A stretch of 64,000 nucleotides of DNA from Pauljensenia sp018375675. GTDB taxonomy: Bacteria; Actinomycetota; Actinomycetes; Actinomycetales; Actinomycetaceae. The stretch spans positions 53,166-117,165 of the forward strand of contig JAPWAE010000008.1 in the NCBI GenBank assembly GCA_041432705.1, read 5' to 3'. Below, piece after piece: positions 6,726-16,503 of the stretch. The notes under the pieces are model-generated. The model was not told where the DNA came from and made no database searches. It saw only the letters and a program-made list of their open reading frames with translations. The translations under genes and the position numbers were made by a program. Position 1 is the first letter of the stretch, and every line of letters begins with the position of its first letter.

Positions 6726-9700
6726 ATGTCCCATCGCACAACCTCGGCATTGGTGCTGCTAACCGCGGGCACCCTTGCCATGACCGCCGTGACCACCCCG
6801 GCGGCTTTCGCAGCTAACCCGCATGAGCAAAGCCAGTCGGGCACCCCCGCTCCCGCCTCGTCCGTCGATGCCCAGTCCGGCGCCCCGCAGTCGGGGGCAG
6901 GCGACGAGGCCGGGGCCCCGAACCCGACCACCACCCCCGAGAGCTTCCCCGCCGACGACACCCCGACGACAATCATCGTCCAGCTTGAAGACGGCTCGGT
7001 CGGCATCCCGTGGTACCAGCGGATCTTTGGCCTGTCTTCCTCGACCAAGCATGAGACGGTCAAGGACCGCATCGAAACCTCGGTCGAGGCAGTGGTCCCC
7101 GGTGCGGACATCACCGACGTGCGCGACTACACGCACGCCCTCGACGGTTTCGCGATCCAGGCCCCGGCCTCGTCCCTGGACGCCATCAAGGCGACCGAGG
7201 GCGTCAAGGCTGCGTTCATCGAGCGCCACCACAAGCCGATGGTCGTCGAAGGAGACACGGGCGCACTGGGCGTCGAGGCCGTGGATCCTGCCCTGCAAAA
7301 CGCCTCCTCCCTGGAGATGACGCGCGCCAACCAGACCGCCCAGAAGGGTGATCGTCAGGTCGTCGAGGTCATCGACACGGGCATCGAGGCCACCCACCAG
7401 GCGTTCTCCGGCTCCATGGATGGCGTCGACGTGCGCCTGAGCCAGTCCGACGTCGAGGCCCTCGTCGGCAAGCTGCCGCACGGAAAGACCGGCGCCTACC
7501 TCAACAAGAAGATCCCCTTCGTCTTCGACTACGCGGACAACGACGCGGACGTGCTGCCCAAGTCCAGCAAGGACCTGTCGCACGGCACCCACGTCGCCGC
7601 GATCGCCGCCGCCAATGCGGCCGACCTGCAGGGCACCGCGCCCCACGCACAGATCATCGTCGCCAAGGTCGCCTCCGACAAGGATGGATCGATCCCCGAT
7701 AACACTGTCCTGGCGGCCCTTGACGACGCGGTCGTCATTAAGCCCGACTCGATCAACCTCTCCCTCGGCGAGGACGCGGGTATGGGCACCGAGGCCGGAA
7801 CCATGTACGCGGAGGTCTACAAGAACCTCGCCGCCGCCGGCGTGACGGTCAATGCCGCCGCGGGTAACTCCTACTCGAGCGCGTACTCCAACTACAGCGG
7901 CAAGAACAAGCCCTACGCCTCCGATCCCGACGCTGGAACGCTCTCAGAGCCCGCGTCCTACAGCTCGACTCTGGCTGTCGCCTCAGTCAACAACCAGGAC
8001 GCACTGCCCTACCTGACGGTGGGGGAGCGCCAGGTCGTCTACCGCAAGTCGCGCGGCCTCAAGGACGCCGTCGTGCCGAGCCTCCTCGACATCCCCGAGG
8101 CCACCTACACCCTCGTCTACGCGGGCATCGGTGACGCGGCGGCCCTCGATAAGCTCGTCGCCGAGCACCCCGGCGACCTGTCGAAGGTCATCGTCCTCGA
8201 AGACCGCGGCGGCTCCGACAGTGCGACGGGCGCGGACATGACCCACGAGGCCAAGGTCAAGGGCTTGACCCAGCTGACCTCCAAGCCCGCCGCCCTCATC
8301 ATCGGTGACTCTGAGACGGTTGAAAACCCGTACGTGGCCACGATCGAGGCCACTCACACGATGCCGACCGTGACCATCACGAAGAAGGAGAAGGACGCGC
8401 TCATCGAGGCCATTGCGGCCAGCGAATCCGGCTCCATCACGATCTCTAACCCGCACGCGGGTCTCAAGCTCGCCTCGACCAACCCCTCGATCTCCGACTT
8501 CACGTCGTGGGGCGTCACGCCCGACCTCAAGCTCAAGCCCGAGATTGCCGCCCCCGGCGGCAACATCGTTGCCGCCGTCCTGGGCAACACCTACCGGTCC
8601 ATGTCCGGCACGTCCATGGCGACCCCGCAGGTCGCGGGCATTGCGACGCTCGTGCGCCAGCGCGTGAACGACGACCCGGCATTCGCCGGCCTGTCGGAGG
8701 CGGACAAGGCCGCGGTCGTCACCACCCTCATGATGGGCACCGCCCACCCGCTGCTCGACATCGACCAGAACGACGGCACCTACTACTCGCCGCGCCGCGT
8801 GGGCGCGGGCCAGGTGGACGCGCTCGCCGCCACGACCACGACCGTGTACCCGAGCGTCGCGGGCGCCGAGAACCCGTGGCGCCCCAAGGCCGACCTCGGT
8901 GAGGGCACGAACGGGTGGACCTTCCAGGTCACCCTGACGAACGTCTCTGACACGGCACGCACCTACACCTTGGGTGGCCAGGCGCTCTCAGAGATCGTCG
9001 AGGGTGGCCTCTTCACCGAGCACTCGAAGAACTGGGCGGGGCAGGGCATCGACCTGACCTACTCCGCCGACTCGGTGACCGTGCCCGCCAAGGGCACTGC
9101 CACCGTGAACGTCACCGTGACCCCGCGCTCGGCCTTTGCCTCGTACGCAGCGGAGAATGCGCCCAAGGGCACGTTCATCGACGGAGCCGTGACCTTCACC
9201 AGCGCCGATGGTCAGCCCGACCTCACCGTCCCCTACATGGGCTTCTACGGCTCCTGGGGCGCGCCTGCCGTCTTCGACGGCAAGTGGTACGACGGCACGA
9301 CGAGCACCGCTCACGCCTGCTCCTCGACGCTCATGAACCCCTCGACCGAGGTGCCCCTCGGCGCCCTGAACCCCCTCGTCGGACAGGAAATCGACGACGT
9401 GCGCGCGGTCGACCCCGCGTACTTCATCATGTCCCGCTCCGCGCTGCCCGAGGCCCCCTCGCGCATCCTGCCGCGCACCTGCCTGCTGCGTAACTCCCCG
9501 AAGGTGACCTACACCTACACGAACGAGGCCGGCGAGGTGGTGCGTGAGTACACCTTCGAGCGCGCCCGCAAGTCCCTGTTCAACTACCACGCCAGCAAGG
9601 TCGAGCCCATCGAAAGCCAGGAAGGCAACAACCCGGTCTTCGACGGCTTCGACAAGGATGGCAAGGAGCTGCCCGCAGGCCGCTACAAGCTGACGATCGA

Positions 9701-12700
9701 TGCGGCCTCGGTCGCGCCCTCGAGTGTGAACTCGCAGCTGACCTGGGACTTCACCCTGGATACCCAGGCTCCCGTCATCTCCAACCTGGCCGTGACCGGC
9801 GAGGGCGACGAACGCGTCGTGTCCTTCGACGTCACCGACAACTCGCCGCTGGCCGGCATCGCCTTCTCTGAGTCTGCGACCTCGCGTCGCTACTACGACG
9901 AGAAGGAGGCCGTGGGCGCGAACCGCCAGGCCGACGGCACTTACGCCAAGCACTACGAGATCAAGTGGGCCGACCTCATCGACCGCGCGGACTCCTCGGA
10001 TCCGGCGACCGCCTACCTGTTCGCGTGGGACTGGGGTAAGAACCAGGCCCGCCAGGTGATCCGATTCCGCACGATCCCAATGACCTCCCTGTCGCTGACC
10101 CCGCAGACCTCCGAGGTCGTCGCGGGTGAGACGGTCGCACTGAGCGCTTCGTACGAGCCGACGAACGCGAATGTCACCGACCTCGTGTGGACGTCCTCGA
10201 ACGAGGCCGTGGCCACCGTGAACGACAACGGCGAGGTCCGTACCTTGGCCGCCGGCGAGGCGACGATCACCGCGACCGACGCGTCCCAGCCGAGTCTGTC
10301 GGCCAGCGCCCAGGTCCGCGTGCGCACCATCTCCGAGGACGCGGGCATCGAGCTCGCCGACACCCAGGTGACGCTCAAGGTGGGCGAGACCGCCCCCGTG
10401 AAGGCCTACCTGGTGCCTTCGCTGAAGGACCGCGCGGTGACGTGGAGCGTGGAGCCGGCCGACCTGGCCACGGTCGCCGCCGACACGGACACGCGCAAGG
10501 GGACCCTGACCGCAGGCGATCACGCGGGTTCGGGCACGCTGACCGCGACCGTCACGACCGAGGGAGGTGCGGCCAAGACCGCGTCCATCCCCGTTACGGT
10601 GCGCGCCGCCGATGCAGATGACTTCGAGATCAGCGAGGACGGTGTCCTCGTGAAGTACAAGGGGTCGGCCACCGAGGTCACCCTGCCCGACACCGTGACC
10701 TCCATCGGAGAGCGTGCCTTCGCGAGCTCCACCGTGGAATCCGTGACGATCCCTGCTTCGGTGCGCTCGATCGGCCTGGAGGCCTTCATCTACAGCTCGC
10801 TGAAGAAGATCACCTTTGTTGACGACGAGGCCCACCCGGCCCAGCTGACCAAGATCGCCGACCGCGCATTCGCCAACACGAGCCTGGAGTCCATTGAGCT
10901 TCCGCGCTCCGTGGAGACGATTGGCGCGGAGGTCTTCGATTACAACTCGGCGCTCACGACGATCAAGCTGGGGCCCAACGTCGCCGCCGACTCGGTGACC
11001 TCGGGCTACGCCGAGACCACCGCGCTGACCAGCGTCGAGGTCGATCCTGCGAACCCGAACTTCGAGAGTGTTGACGGTGTCCTGTACTCCAAGGACCACT
11101 CGCGCCTGATCCTGTACCCGGCCGCCAAGAACACGGGAGGCACGTACACGGTCCTGGATGGCGTCGCGACGATCGCGCCAAAGGCCTTCCAGAAGGCGGG
11201 CATCACCTCCGTGACCCTGCCCGACAGCCTGCGCACGATCGGGGACGAGGCCTTCCGCCTCTCCGCGCTCACCGCTGTGACCCTGCCCGAGAAGTTCGAG
11301 ACGGTCGGCACCTGCGCCTTCTGCTCCGCCGACAAGCTCGCGCGCATCGACCTGGGTGGCACGATCTCCCTGGGTGGCAGTGCCTTCGAGTCCACGAGCG
11401 CCAAGGAAGGGGTCAACTTCCGGCCCGAGCTCGGCCGTCTCACGACGATCGGCGACTTTGCGTTCAGCCGCACGGCGCAGTCGTCTGTGACCCTGCCGGA
11501 CTCGGTGACCACGGTCGGTGAGCAGGCCTTCTCGGAGAGCACAGCCCTGACCTCGTTCCACATCGGAGCGGGCGTCACCTCCTTCGCCGAGACCGCCCTG
11601 TACAACGACCGCAAGATCGCGACGCTGACCGTGTCCGCCGACAACCCCGTGTATTCGGCCGAGCGCAACGTCCTGTACCGCAAGGCGGACGATGGCCTGC
11701 ACCTGATGCTGTCCCCGGCCGCCAACACGCTCACCGACTATACGGTGCGTGCGGGCACGGTCGAGATCGGTGCGAGCGCGTTCGCCAACAACAAGACGCT
11801 CACCCGCGTCGTCCTGCCCGATGGCCTGAAGGTCATCGGTGACGATGCCTTTGCGGGCACAACGGCGCTGACCGAGCTTGTCATCCCGGAGTCGGTCGAG
11901 CGCTCGAGCGGCGTCGTCGGCAACTCCCTGGAGCTCGTCGAGTACGGCTCCAAGGTGACCTCGATCCGCATGGAAGGCAGCTGGGTTCCCATGCCTCGTC
12001 GCATTGTTGTGCGCGGCGGCGTGGACGGCTCCTTCGTGTACGACGGTCGCCCGACGAACGGACGCCGCCAGAGCGCCTACTTCGGTGAGGGCATGACCCG
12101 CGTGTCCTTCGGCGTGGACGTCCCGCGCGTCCTCGTCCTGCCCTCCACGCTCACCCGCCTTGACCTCGAGCCGGAGCTGAGCGACGAGAAGAAGGACGAC
12201 ACCCACGTGTACGTCGCCGCGGCCGAGGGTGAGCCGGCGTGGAACGTCGCCAAGGACGCCCTCGAGGCGGCGGGCATCGACGCCTCACACCTGCACACGT
12301 TCACGGCTGCGTCGATGACCCTGTCCGGGTCTGGCATTGCCGAGGCCGGGGGAGCGTACACGTACACGGGCGAGGTCGGCGCGTCGGTCGACGTGACGGC
12401 TGAGGTTGCCGGTGGCATCGCCGGCACGCAGCAGGTGCGCGCCGTGCAGATCAGCGCGGACGGCACCGAGACGCTCGTGCGCGACTGGAGGACGGTGGCG
12501 GACGGCGGGGACCGCGCGGCGGCCTCCTCCGTGACCTTCCCGTGGACCCCGACGGGCGCGGACGTGAGCCTGCGGGTTCAAGTGCGCGACGCCTCGTACC
12601 TGACGAGCACCCTCGTGATCAAGCTGCCGGGCACGCCGGACCCGACGCCGGACCCGACGCCGGCGCCTGAGCCGACGCCCGCGCCGGAGCCTTCTCCGGA

Positions 12701-13274
12701 CCCGACGCCGGCGCCGGAGCCTTCTCCGGACCCCACTCCGGCACCTGAGCCCGATCCGGCTCCCGCCCCGCAGGGTGGCCAGTGGGTGAGCGATTCGGTC
12801 GGCTGGTGGTACCGCTATGCGGATGGCACCTACCCGGTGAGCCAGACGGTGCAGATTGGCAACTCCACGTACCGCTTTGGCGTGGATGGCTATATGCGTA
12901 CCGGCTGGGTGAGCGAGGGCGGCGCGTGGTTCTACCATGACGCGTCGGGAGCTCAGGCCAGCGGTTGGGTGAAGGATGGTTCGTCCTGGTACTACCTGAA
13001 CCCGGCGACCGGACAGATGGTGACGGGATGGATCCTCGATGGTCCGACCTGGTACTACCTGACGCCGGGAAGTGGCGCGATGGCTACCGGCTGGGTCAAG
13101 GACGGCTCGTCTTGGTACTTCATGGCCCCCAGCGGTGCGCTGACTACCGGTTGGCTGAAGGATGGTGGCTTCTGGTACTACCTGAGCACCGACTCGGGAG
13201 CGATGTACACCGGCGGTCACTGGATCGGCTGGAAGTGGTACTACTTCAACGAGTCGGGACAGCTCGTCGGCTGA
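6726..13274 (+). CDS. Giant secreted subtilase (S8) with BspA leucine-rich repeats and cell-wall-binding repeats
   Basis: A 2182-residue secreted protein. Residues 1-30 are a signal peptide ending AFA-A. An I9-like propeptide region (about 78-170) precedes the S8 domain with a complete triad: Asp217 (VIDTGI), His286 (SHGTH), Ser630 (SGTSMATP), and oxyanion Asn381. A PA-like insert lies between His and Ser. C5a-peptidase-type Ig/Fn3 domains follow (GFYGSWGAP near 840), then Big2-type domains (about 1118-1290), BspA-type leucine-rich repeats (about 1296-1815), a Pro-rich linker, and choline-binding-type GWxxDGxxWYYL repeats (2017-2182). There is no LPXTG motif, so wall attachment is probably non-covalent. 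The start fits a leader, AAGTGAGCCATAG before ATGTCCCATC, that is nearly repeated at 20861. Confidence 0.92.
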   Translation: MSHRTTSALVLLTAGTLAMTAVTTPAAFAANPHEQSQSGTPAPASSVDAQSGAPQSGAGDEAGAPNPTTTPESFPADDTPTTIIVQLEDGSVGIPWYQRIFGLSSSTKHETVKDRIETSVEAVVPGADITDVRDYTHALDGFAIQAPASSLDAIKATEGVKAAFIERHHKPMVVEGDTGALGVEAVDPALQNASSLEMTRANQTAQKGDRQVVEVIDTGIEATHQAFSGSMDGVDVRLSQSDVEALVGKLPHGKTGAYLNKKIPFVFDYADNDADVLPKSSKDLSHGTHVAAIAAANAADLQGTAPHAQIIVAKVASDKDGSIPDNTVLAALDDAVVIKPDSINLSLGEDAGMGTEAGTMYAEVYKNLAAAGVTVNAAAGNSYSSAYSNYSGKNKPYASDPDAGTLSEPASYSSTLAVASVNNQDALPYLTVGERQVVYRKSRGLKDAVVPSLLDIPEATYTLVYAGIGDAAALDKLVAEHPGDLSKVIVLEDRGGSDSATGADMTHEAKVKGLTQLTSKPAALIIGDSETVENPYVATIEATHTMPTVTITKKEKDALIEAIAASESGSITISNPHAGLKLASTNPSISDFTSWGVTPDLKLKPEIAAPGGNIVAAVLGNTYRSMSGTSMATPQVAGIATLVRQRVNDDPAFAGLSEADKAAVVTTLMMGTAHPLLDIDQNDGTYYSPRRVGAGQVDALAATTTTVYPSVAGAENPWRPKADLGEGTNGWTFQVTLTNVSDTARTYTLGGQALSEIVEGGLFTEHSKNWAGQGIDLTYSADSVTVPAKGTATVNVTVTPRSAFASYAAENAPKGTFIDGAVTFTSADGQPDLTVPYMGFYGSWGAPAVFDGKWYDGTTSTAHACSSTLMNPSTEVPLGALNPLVGQEIDDVRAVDPAYFIMSRSALPEAPSRILPRTCLLRNSPKVTYTYTNEAGEVVREYTFERARKSLFNYHASKVEPIESQEGNNPVFDGFDKDGKELPAGRYKLTIDAASVAPSSVNSQLTWDFTLDTQAPVISNLAVTGEGDERVVSFDVTDNSPLAGIAFSESATSRRYYDEKEAVGANRQADGTYAKHYEIKWADLIDRADSSDPATAYLFAWDWGKNQARQVIRFRTIPMTSLSLTPQTSEVVAGETVALSASYEPTNANVTDLVWTSSNEAVATVNDNGEVRTLAAGEATITATDASQPSLSASAQVRVRTISEDAGIELADTQVTLKVGETAPVKAYLVPSLKDRAVTWSVEPADLATVAADTDTRKGTLTAGDHAGSGTLTATVTTEGGAAKTASIPVTVRAADADDFEISEDGVLVKYKGSATEVTLPDTVTSIGERAFASSTVESVTIPASVRSIGLEAFIYSSLKKITFVDDEAHPAQLTKIADRAFANTSLESIELPRSVETIGAEVFDYNSALTTIKLGPNVAADSVTSGYAETTALTSVEVDPANPNFESVDGVLYSKDHSRLILYPAAKNTGGTYTVLDGVATIAPKAFQKAGITSVTLPDSLRTIGDEAFRLSALTAVTLPEKFETVGTCAFCSADKLARIDLGGTISLGGSAFESTSAKEGVNFRPELGRLTTIGDFAFSRTAQSSVTLPDSVTTVGEQAFSESTALTSFHIGAGVTSFAETALYNDRKIATLTVSADNPVYSAERNVLYRKADDGLHLMLSPAANTLTDYTVRAGTVEIGASAFANNKTLTRVVLPDGLKVIGDDAFAGTTALTELVIPESVERSSGVVGNSLELVEYGSKVTSIRMEGSWVPMPRRIVVRGGVDGSFVYDGRPTNGRRQSAYFGEGMTRVSFGVDVPRVLVLPSTLTRLDLEPELSDEKKDDTHVYVAAAEGEPAWNVAKDALEAAGIDASHLHTFTAASMTLSGSGIAEAGGAYTYTGEVGASVDVTAEVAGGIAGTQQVRAVQISADGTETLVRDWRTVADGGDRAAASSVTFPWTPTGADVSLRVQVRDASYLTSTLVIKLPGTPDPTPDPTPAPEPTPAPEPSPDPTPAPEPSPDPTPAPEPDPAPAPQGGQWVSDSVGWWYRYADGTYPVSQTVQIGNSTYRFGVDGYMRTGWVSEGGAWFYHDASGAQASGWVKDGSSWYYLNPATGQMVTGWILDGPTWYYLTPGSGAMATGWVKDGSSWYFMAPSGALTTGWLKDGGFWYYLSTDSGAMYTGGHWIGWKWYYFNESGQLVG

Positions 13275-13292
13275 CATAGCTGCGAGACTGTT

Positions 13293-13327
13293 TGCCCGCG
13301 CCCTGGAGACTCTCCGGGGCGCGGGCA
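13293..13327 (+). terminator. Terminator after the subtilase-BspA gene
   Basis: TGCCCGCGCCCTGGA pairs with TCCGGGGCGCGGGCA around a short loop and is followed by TTTCTTCG. Confidence 0.88.
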
Positions 13328-13686
13328 TTTCTTCGACCGCTAGGTCGAGCCACGTGTGCTATGGCTTCGCGCGTGCTTGCTTGTAGGGGTGAATATGGCG
13401 CAAATCTTGGCTGTCGGTTGATTTGTCAGATTCGATGGAAAGATGTCATGAAACCCTAGAAAAAATGGGTGATATGCGGCTGTGATGTCGCCGATGAGTG
13501 CTCTCTATCGGTCCGGGTTGATGCATGGTACTACGCGCAAAGATGCCGTCTTATCAAGCGACACATGCTGAGAAGGAGTGTCTCAGGGGGTATCCGAAAA
13601 CCCTATTGAGAGATATGTTTGACACAAGGGGTCGTGGTTGCAACACGGAGCCTTCACTTACCAACTGTCAATAGAAGGGGTCACAG
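13328..13686. other. Intergenic region upstream of the BspA gene
   Basis: No gene is seen. Just after the terminator, TCGACCGCTAGGTCGA (13333-13348) repeats the inner hairpin of the structured element at 20668-20709, without the rest of that element. Further on is an inverted repeat, CTCAGGGGGT at 13582-13591 and ACCCTATTGAG at 13600-13610, similar in style (AGGG...CCCT) to the one upstream of 6726. A short ATGCTGAGAAG string is shared with the region at 6606. Confidence 0.45.
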
Positions 13687-16305
13687 ATGTCCCATCGAAA
13701 GTTAACGGTGCTGGCGTTCGCGCTCGCCGGCGCCCTGTCCCTGACCGTGGTCAGCGTGCCCGCCGCCTTCGCGGCAGACGCCGGTGCCGCCGGTCGGGTG
13801 AACGCAGCCGCCCCGCTGCACGCCGACGCTGATGGCTTCACCATCGACGCCGATGGCGTGCTCGTGTCGTACACGGGCACTGCAACGGATGTCCGCGTCC
13901 CCGACGGTGTCACCGAGATCGCTACGAACGCCTTTAATGGCGCGAGTCTGACGAGCGTCTGGATCCCCGCGAGCGTGCGCACAATCGACGACTATGTCTT
14001 TTCAGGCCAGCCGCTCACCCAGGTGACCTTCCAGGACGACGACGCACACCCCTCGCAGTTGGAGACGATCGGGGAGCGCGCCTTCGCATACACACCCCTG
14101 GAGAGCGTTTCCCTGCCTCGTTCTCTCAAGACGGCAGGCCTCGAGACCTTCAGCGACATGGCGAAGTTTCGCTCCGTCACCGTCGGCCCGAACGTCCAGG
14201 CCGACGGCCTTTTTGCGGCATTTGCACGCACCCCGCTCCTGGAGAGCATCGAGGTTGACGCGGCGAACCAGCACTACCAGAGCCTCGACGGCGTCCTGTA
14301 TACGAAGGGCCTGACGCACCTGGCGACATACCCGCAGGCGAAGAACTCGGGCGGCTCGTACACCGTTGCCGAGGAAACCGCATTCATCGACGAGGGTGCT
14401 TTCTCCTCTGCGCAGATCACCTCCGTGACCCTGCCCTCGCATCTGCGCCACGTCGGCAAGGGTGCGTTCGTGGGATCGCGGATCACGTCCCTGACCCTGC
14501 CTGACGGGTTCGAGTCCATGGATGACACGGCTTTCTGGTACATGTCCAAGCTGGAGCGCGTTGATCTGGGTGGTGCCACGATGCTGCCGGATAGTGCCTT
14601 CCGCTACGACAAGTCCCTCGCCGAGGTGAATTTCCGTCCCGACCTGAATCGCCTGGCCGAGGTCGGCGACTACGCCTTCGACACCACCGCGCTCACCTCC
14701 GCCACACTTCCCGACTCGGTGACCTCGATCGGTAAGGGTGCCTTCTCCAACGACACCGCGCTGACCTCTGTCCACCTGGGCTCGGGCGTTGCCGCCATCG
14801 GAGAATCCGCATTCGTGGCCGCCAACAACCTCGCCTCGCTGACCGTGGACCCCGCCAACACGGTGTACTCCGTCGAAGGCGGCGTCCTGTACAGCAAGGG
14901 CGACGCGGGCCGCACCCTGGTCCTGTACCTTCCCACGAAGACGGACACTGACGTGATGGTTCCCGACGGCACGGTCGCCATCGCTGATGCTGCCTTCGCG
15001 AACAACACGTCCCTGCGCCGCGTCGTCCTGCCCGAGGGCCTCACGACCATCGGATACGGCGCCTTCGATGGCGACGTGAACCTCACCGACATTGTTATCC
15101 CCGACTCGGTGACGGTCGCTCGTGGCCTGGTCAACAACGGCCTGGACACGATCGAGCTGGGTTCGAAGGTCTCGGAACTGTGGATGACCCCGCGCGACAC
15201 TGCAGCCCCGCGCCACATCATCGTGCACGGCGGTAACGACGGCGAGGTCTACTACGAGGGCAAGGCCTCCAACGGGCGCCCCGACAGCGCCTACTTCGGC
15301 GAGGGGATGACCCGATTCACCTTCTGGTTCGACACTCCCCGCGTCCTGGTGCTGCCCTCGACCGTCGAGGAGATCAAGCTCGCCGCTGATATGGCCGACG
15401 ACCTCAAGGCGGGCACCGAGATTTACGTCGCCGCACCCAAGGGCTCGAAGGCGTGGACGCTCACCGAAACAGCGATGAAGAACGCCGGCTACAACACCGC
15501 CAACCTCTTCGAGTACACCCGCCCGCAGGTCGCGGTGTCGGGTGACGGAATCGCCGAGGCCGGCCCCGGGTACACGCTCACCACCGCCGTGGGCACTCCG
15601 ACGACCGTGAAGGTCTCCGCGCAGGGCGGCACCCTGGGTGGGCGCCAGGTGCGCGTGGTGCAGATTGGCGGCGACGGCACGGAGACGGTTCTCCAGGACT
15701 GGGATTCGATGGAGGGCAGCTCGGATGAGAGCGCGTCCACCGCCTCCTACACCTGGACCCCGACGAGCGCTGATGTCTCCCTGCGCGTCGACGTGCGTCA
15801 GGATCCTCGCGTCGTCACCTCGGTGGCCGTGACCGTTAAGGCCGACTCCGACTCCGCTCCCGCTCAGGGCACGTGGACGTGGAGCGCTCGCGGATGGTCC
15901 TATCGCTACGCCGACGGCACGTTCCCGACCAACACCAGCAAGACAATCGACGGCCAGGTCTACCGCTTTGACGCGGATGGCTACATGCGTACCGGCTGGG
16001 TCTTCGAGTGGGGCTCCTGGTACTACCACGCCCTGTCCGGCGCGCAGGCTACCGGCTGGGTCCTCGATGGGGTCTCCTGGTACTACCTGACCCCCGGCAC
16101 CGGCCAGATGGCCACGGGGTGGGTCAAAGACGGTTCGCACTGGTACTACCTGAACCCCGCCAACGGCAAGATGAAGACCGGATGGCACTACGAGGACGGC
16201 TCCTGGTACTACCTCAAGCCCGGTAGCGGCCAGATGGTGACCGGCCGCCTGTGGATCGTGTGGAAGTACTACCGATTCTCCGACAACGGCACGTTGATCC
16301 GCTGA
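13687..16305 (+). CDS. Secreted BspA-type leucine-rich-repeat protein with cell-wall-binding repeats
   Basis: An 872-residue secreted protein: signal peptide 1-30 (VPAAFA-ADAG), BspA/LRR_5 repeats from about residue 38 to 600 (repeating ITSVTLP...IGKGAF pattern), an Ig-like segment (about 617-715) and choline-binding-type repeats from about 728 to the end. Across its LRR part it aligns unit by unit with residues ~1296-1815 of the preceding protease, including the shared LILYPAAKNTGG-like and PRHIIVHGGNDGEVYYEGK-like segments. It therefore looks like a stand-alone version of the protease's C-terminal half. Such proteins typically mediate adhesion. It is a single gene with its own leader and terminator. 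Confidence 0.9.
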   Translation: MSHRKLTVLAFALAGALSLTVVSVPAAFAADAGAAGRVNAAAPLHADADGFTIDADGVLVSYTGTATDVRVPDGVTEIATNAFNGASLTSVWIPASVRTIDDYVFSGQPLTQVTFQDDDAHPSQLETIGERAFAYTPLESVSLPRSLKTAGLETFSDMAKFRSVTVGPNVQADGLFAAFARTPLLESIEVDAANQHYQSLDGVLYTKGLTHLATYPQAKNSGGSYTVAEETAFIDEGAFSSAQITSVTLPSHLRHVGKGAFVGSRITSLTLPDGFESMDDTAFWYMSKLERVDLGGATMLPDSAFRYDKSLAEVNFRPDLNRLAEVGDYAFDTTALTSATLPDSVTSIGKGAFSNDTALTSVHLGSGVAAIGESAFVAANNLASLTVDPANTVYSVEGGVLYSKGDAGRTLVLYLPTKTDTDVMVPDGTVAIADAAFANNTSLRRVVLPEGLTTIGYGAFDGDVNLTDIVIPDSVTVARGLVNNGLDTIELGSKVSELWMTPRDTAAPRHIIVHGGNDGEVYYEGKASNGRPDSAYFGEGMTRFTFWFDTPRVLVLPSTVEEIKLAADMADDLKAGTEIYVAAPKGSKAWTLTETAMKNAGYNTANLFEYTRPQVAVSGDGIAEAGPGYTLTTAVGTPTTVKVSAQGGTLGGRQVRVVQIGGDGTETVLQDWDSMEGSSDESASTASYTWTPTSADVSLRVDVRQDPRVVTSVAVTVKADSDSAPAQGTWTWSARGWSYRYADGTFPTNTSKTIDGQVYRFDADGYMRTGWVFEWGSWYYHALSGAQATGWVLDGVSWYYLTPGTGQMATGWVKDGSHWYYLNPANGKMKTGWHYEDGSWYYLKPGSGQMVTGRLWIVWKYYRFSDNGTLIR

Positions 16306-16334
16306 TCCACTGACCCGAAGGACTACCCATGCGT

Positions 16335-16376
16335 CGCGCCCGCCCCACCCGGACTCGTACCGGGGGAGCGGGCGCG
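16335..16376 (+). terminator. Terminator after the BspA gene
   Basis: An imperfect hairpin: CGCGCCCGC and CCCGG pair with CCGGG and GCGGGCGCG across a short loop. Confidence 0.75.
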
Positions 16377-16503
16377 CTCGCAAGGCGACGCGAGGCGCGG
16401 CCACACGCTGCGCCCGCCCTATCGCGTGCCCACAGGGATGTGCCACGCGATCACTCACCCTCATGCAGCTCAACACTTTATGTGTGAAGAAAGCGAGCAG
16501 ACA

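Noticed and set aside
8988..12206. 1072-residue minus-strand ORF
   Set aside because: It is an antisense shadow of the subtilase-BspA gene produced by GC-rich codon bias; composition is Arg/Gly/His-rich with no domains.
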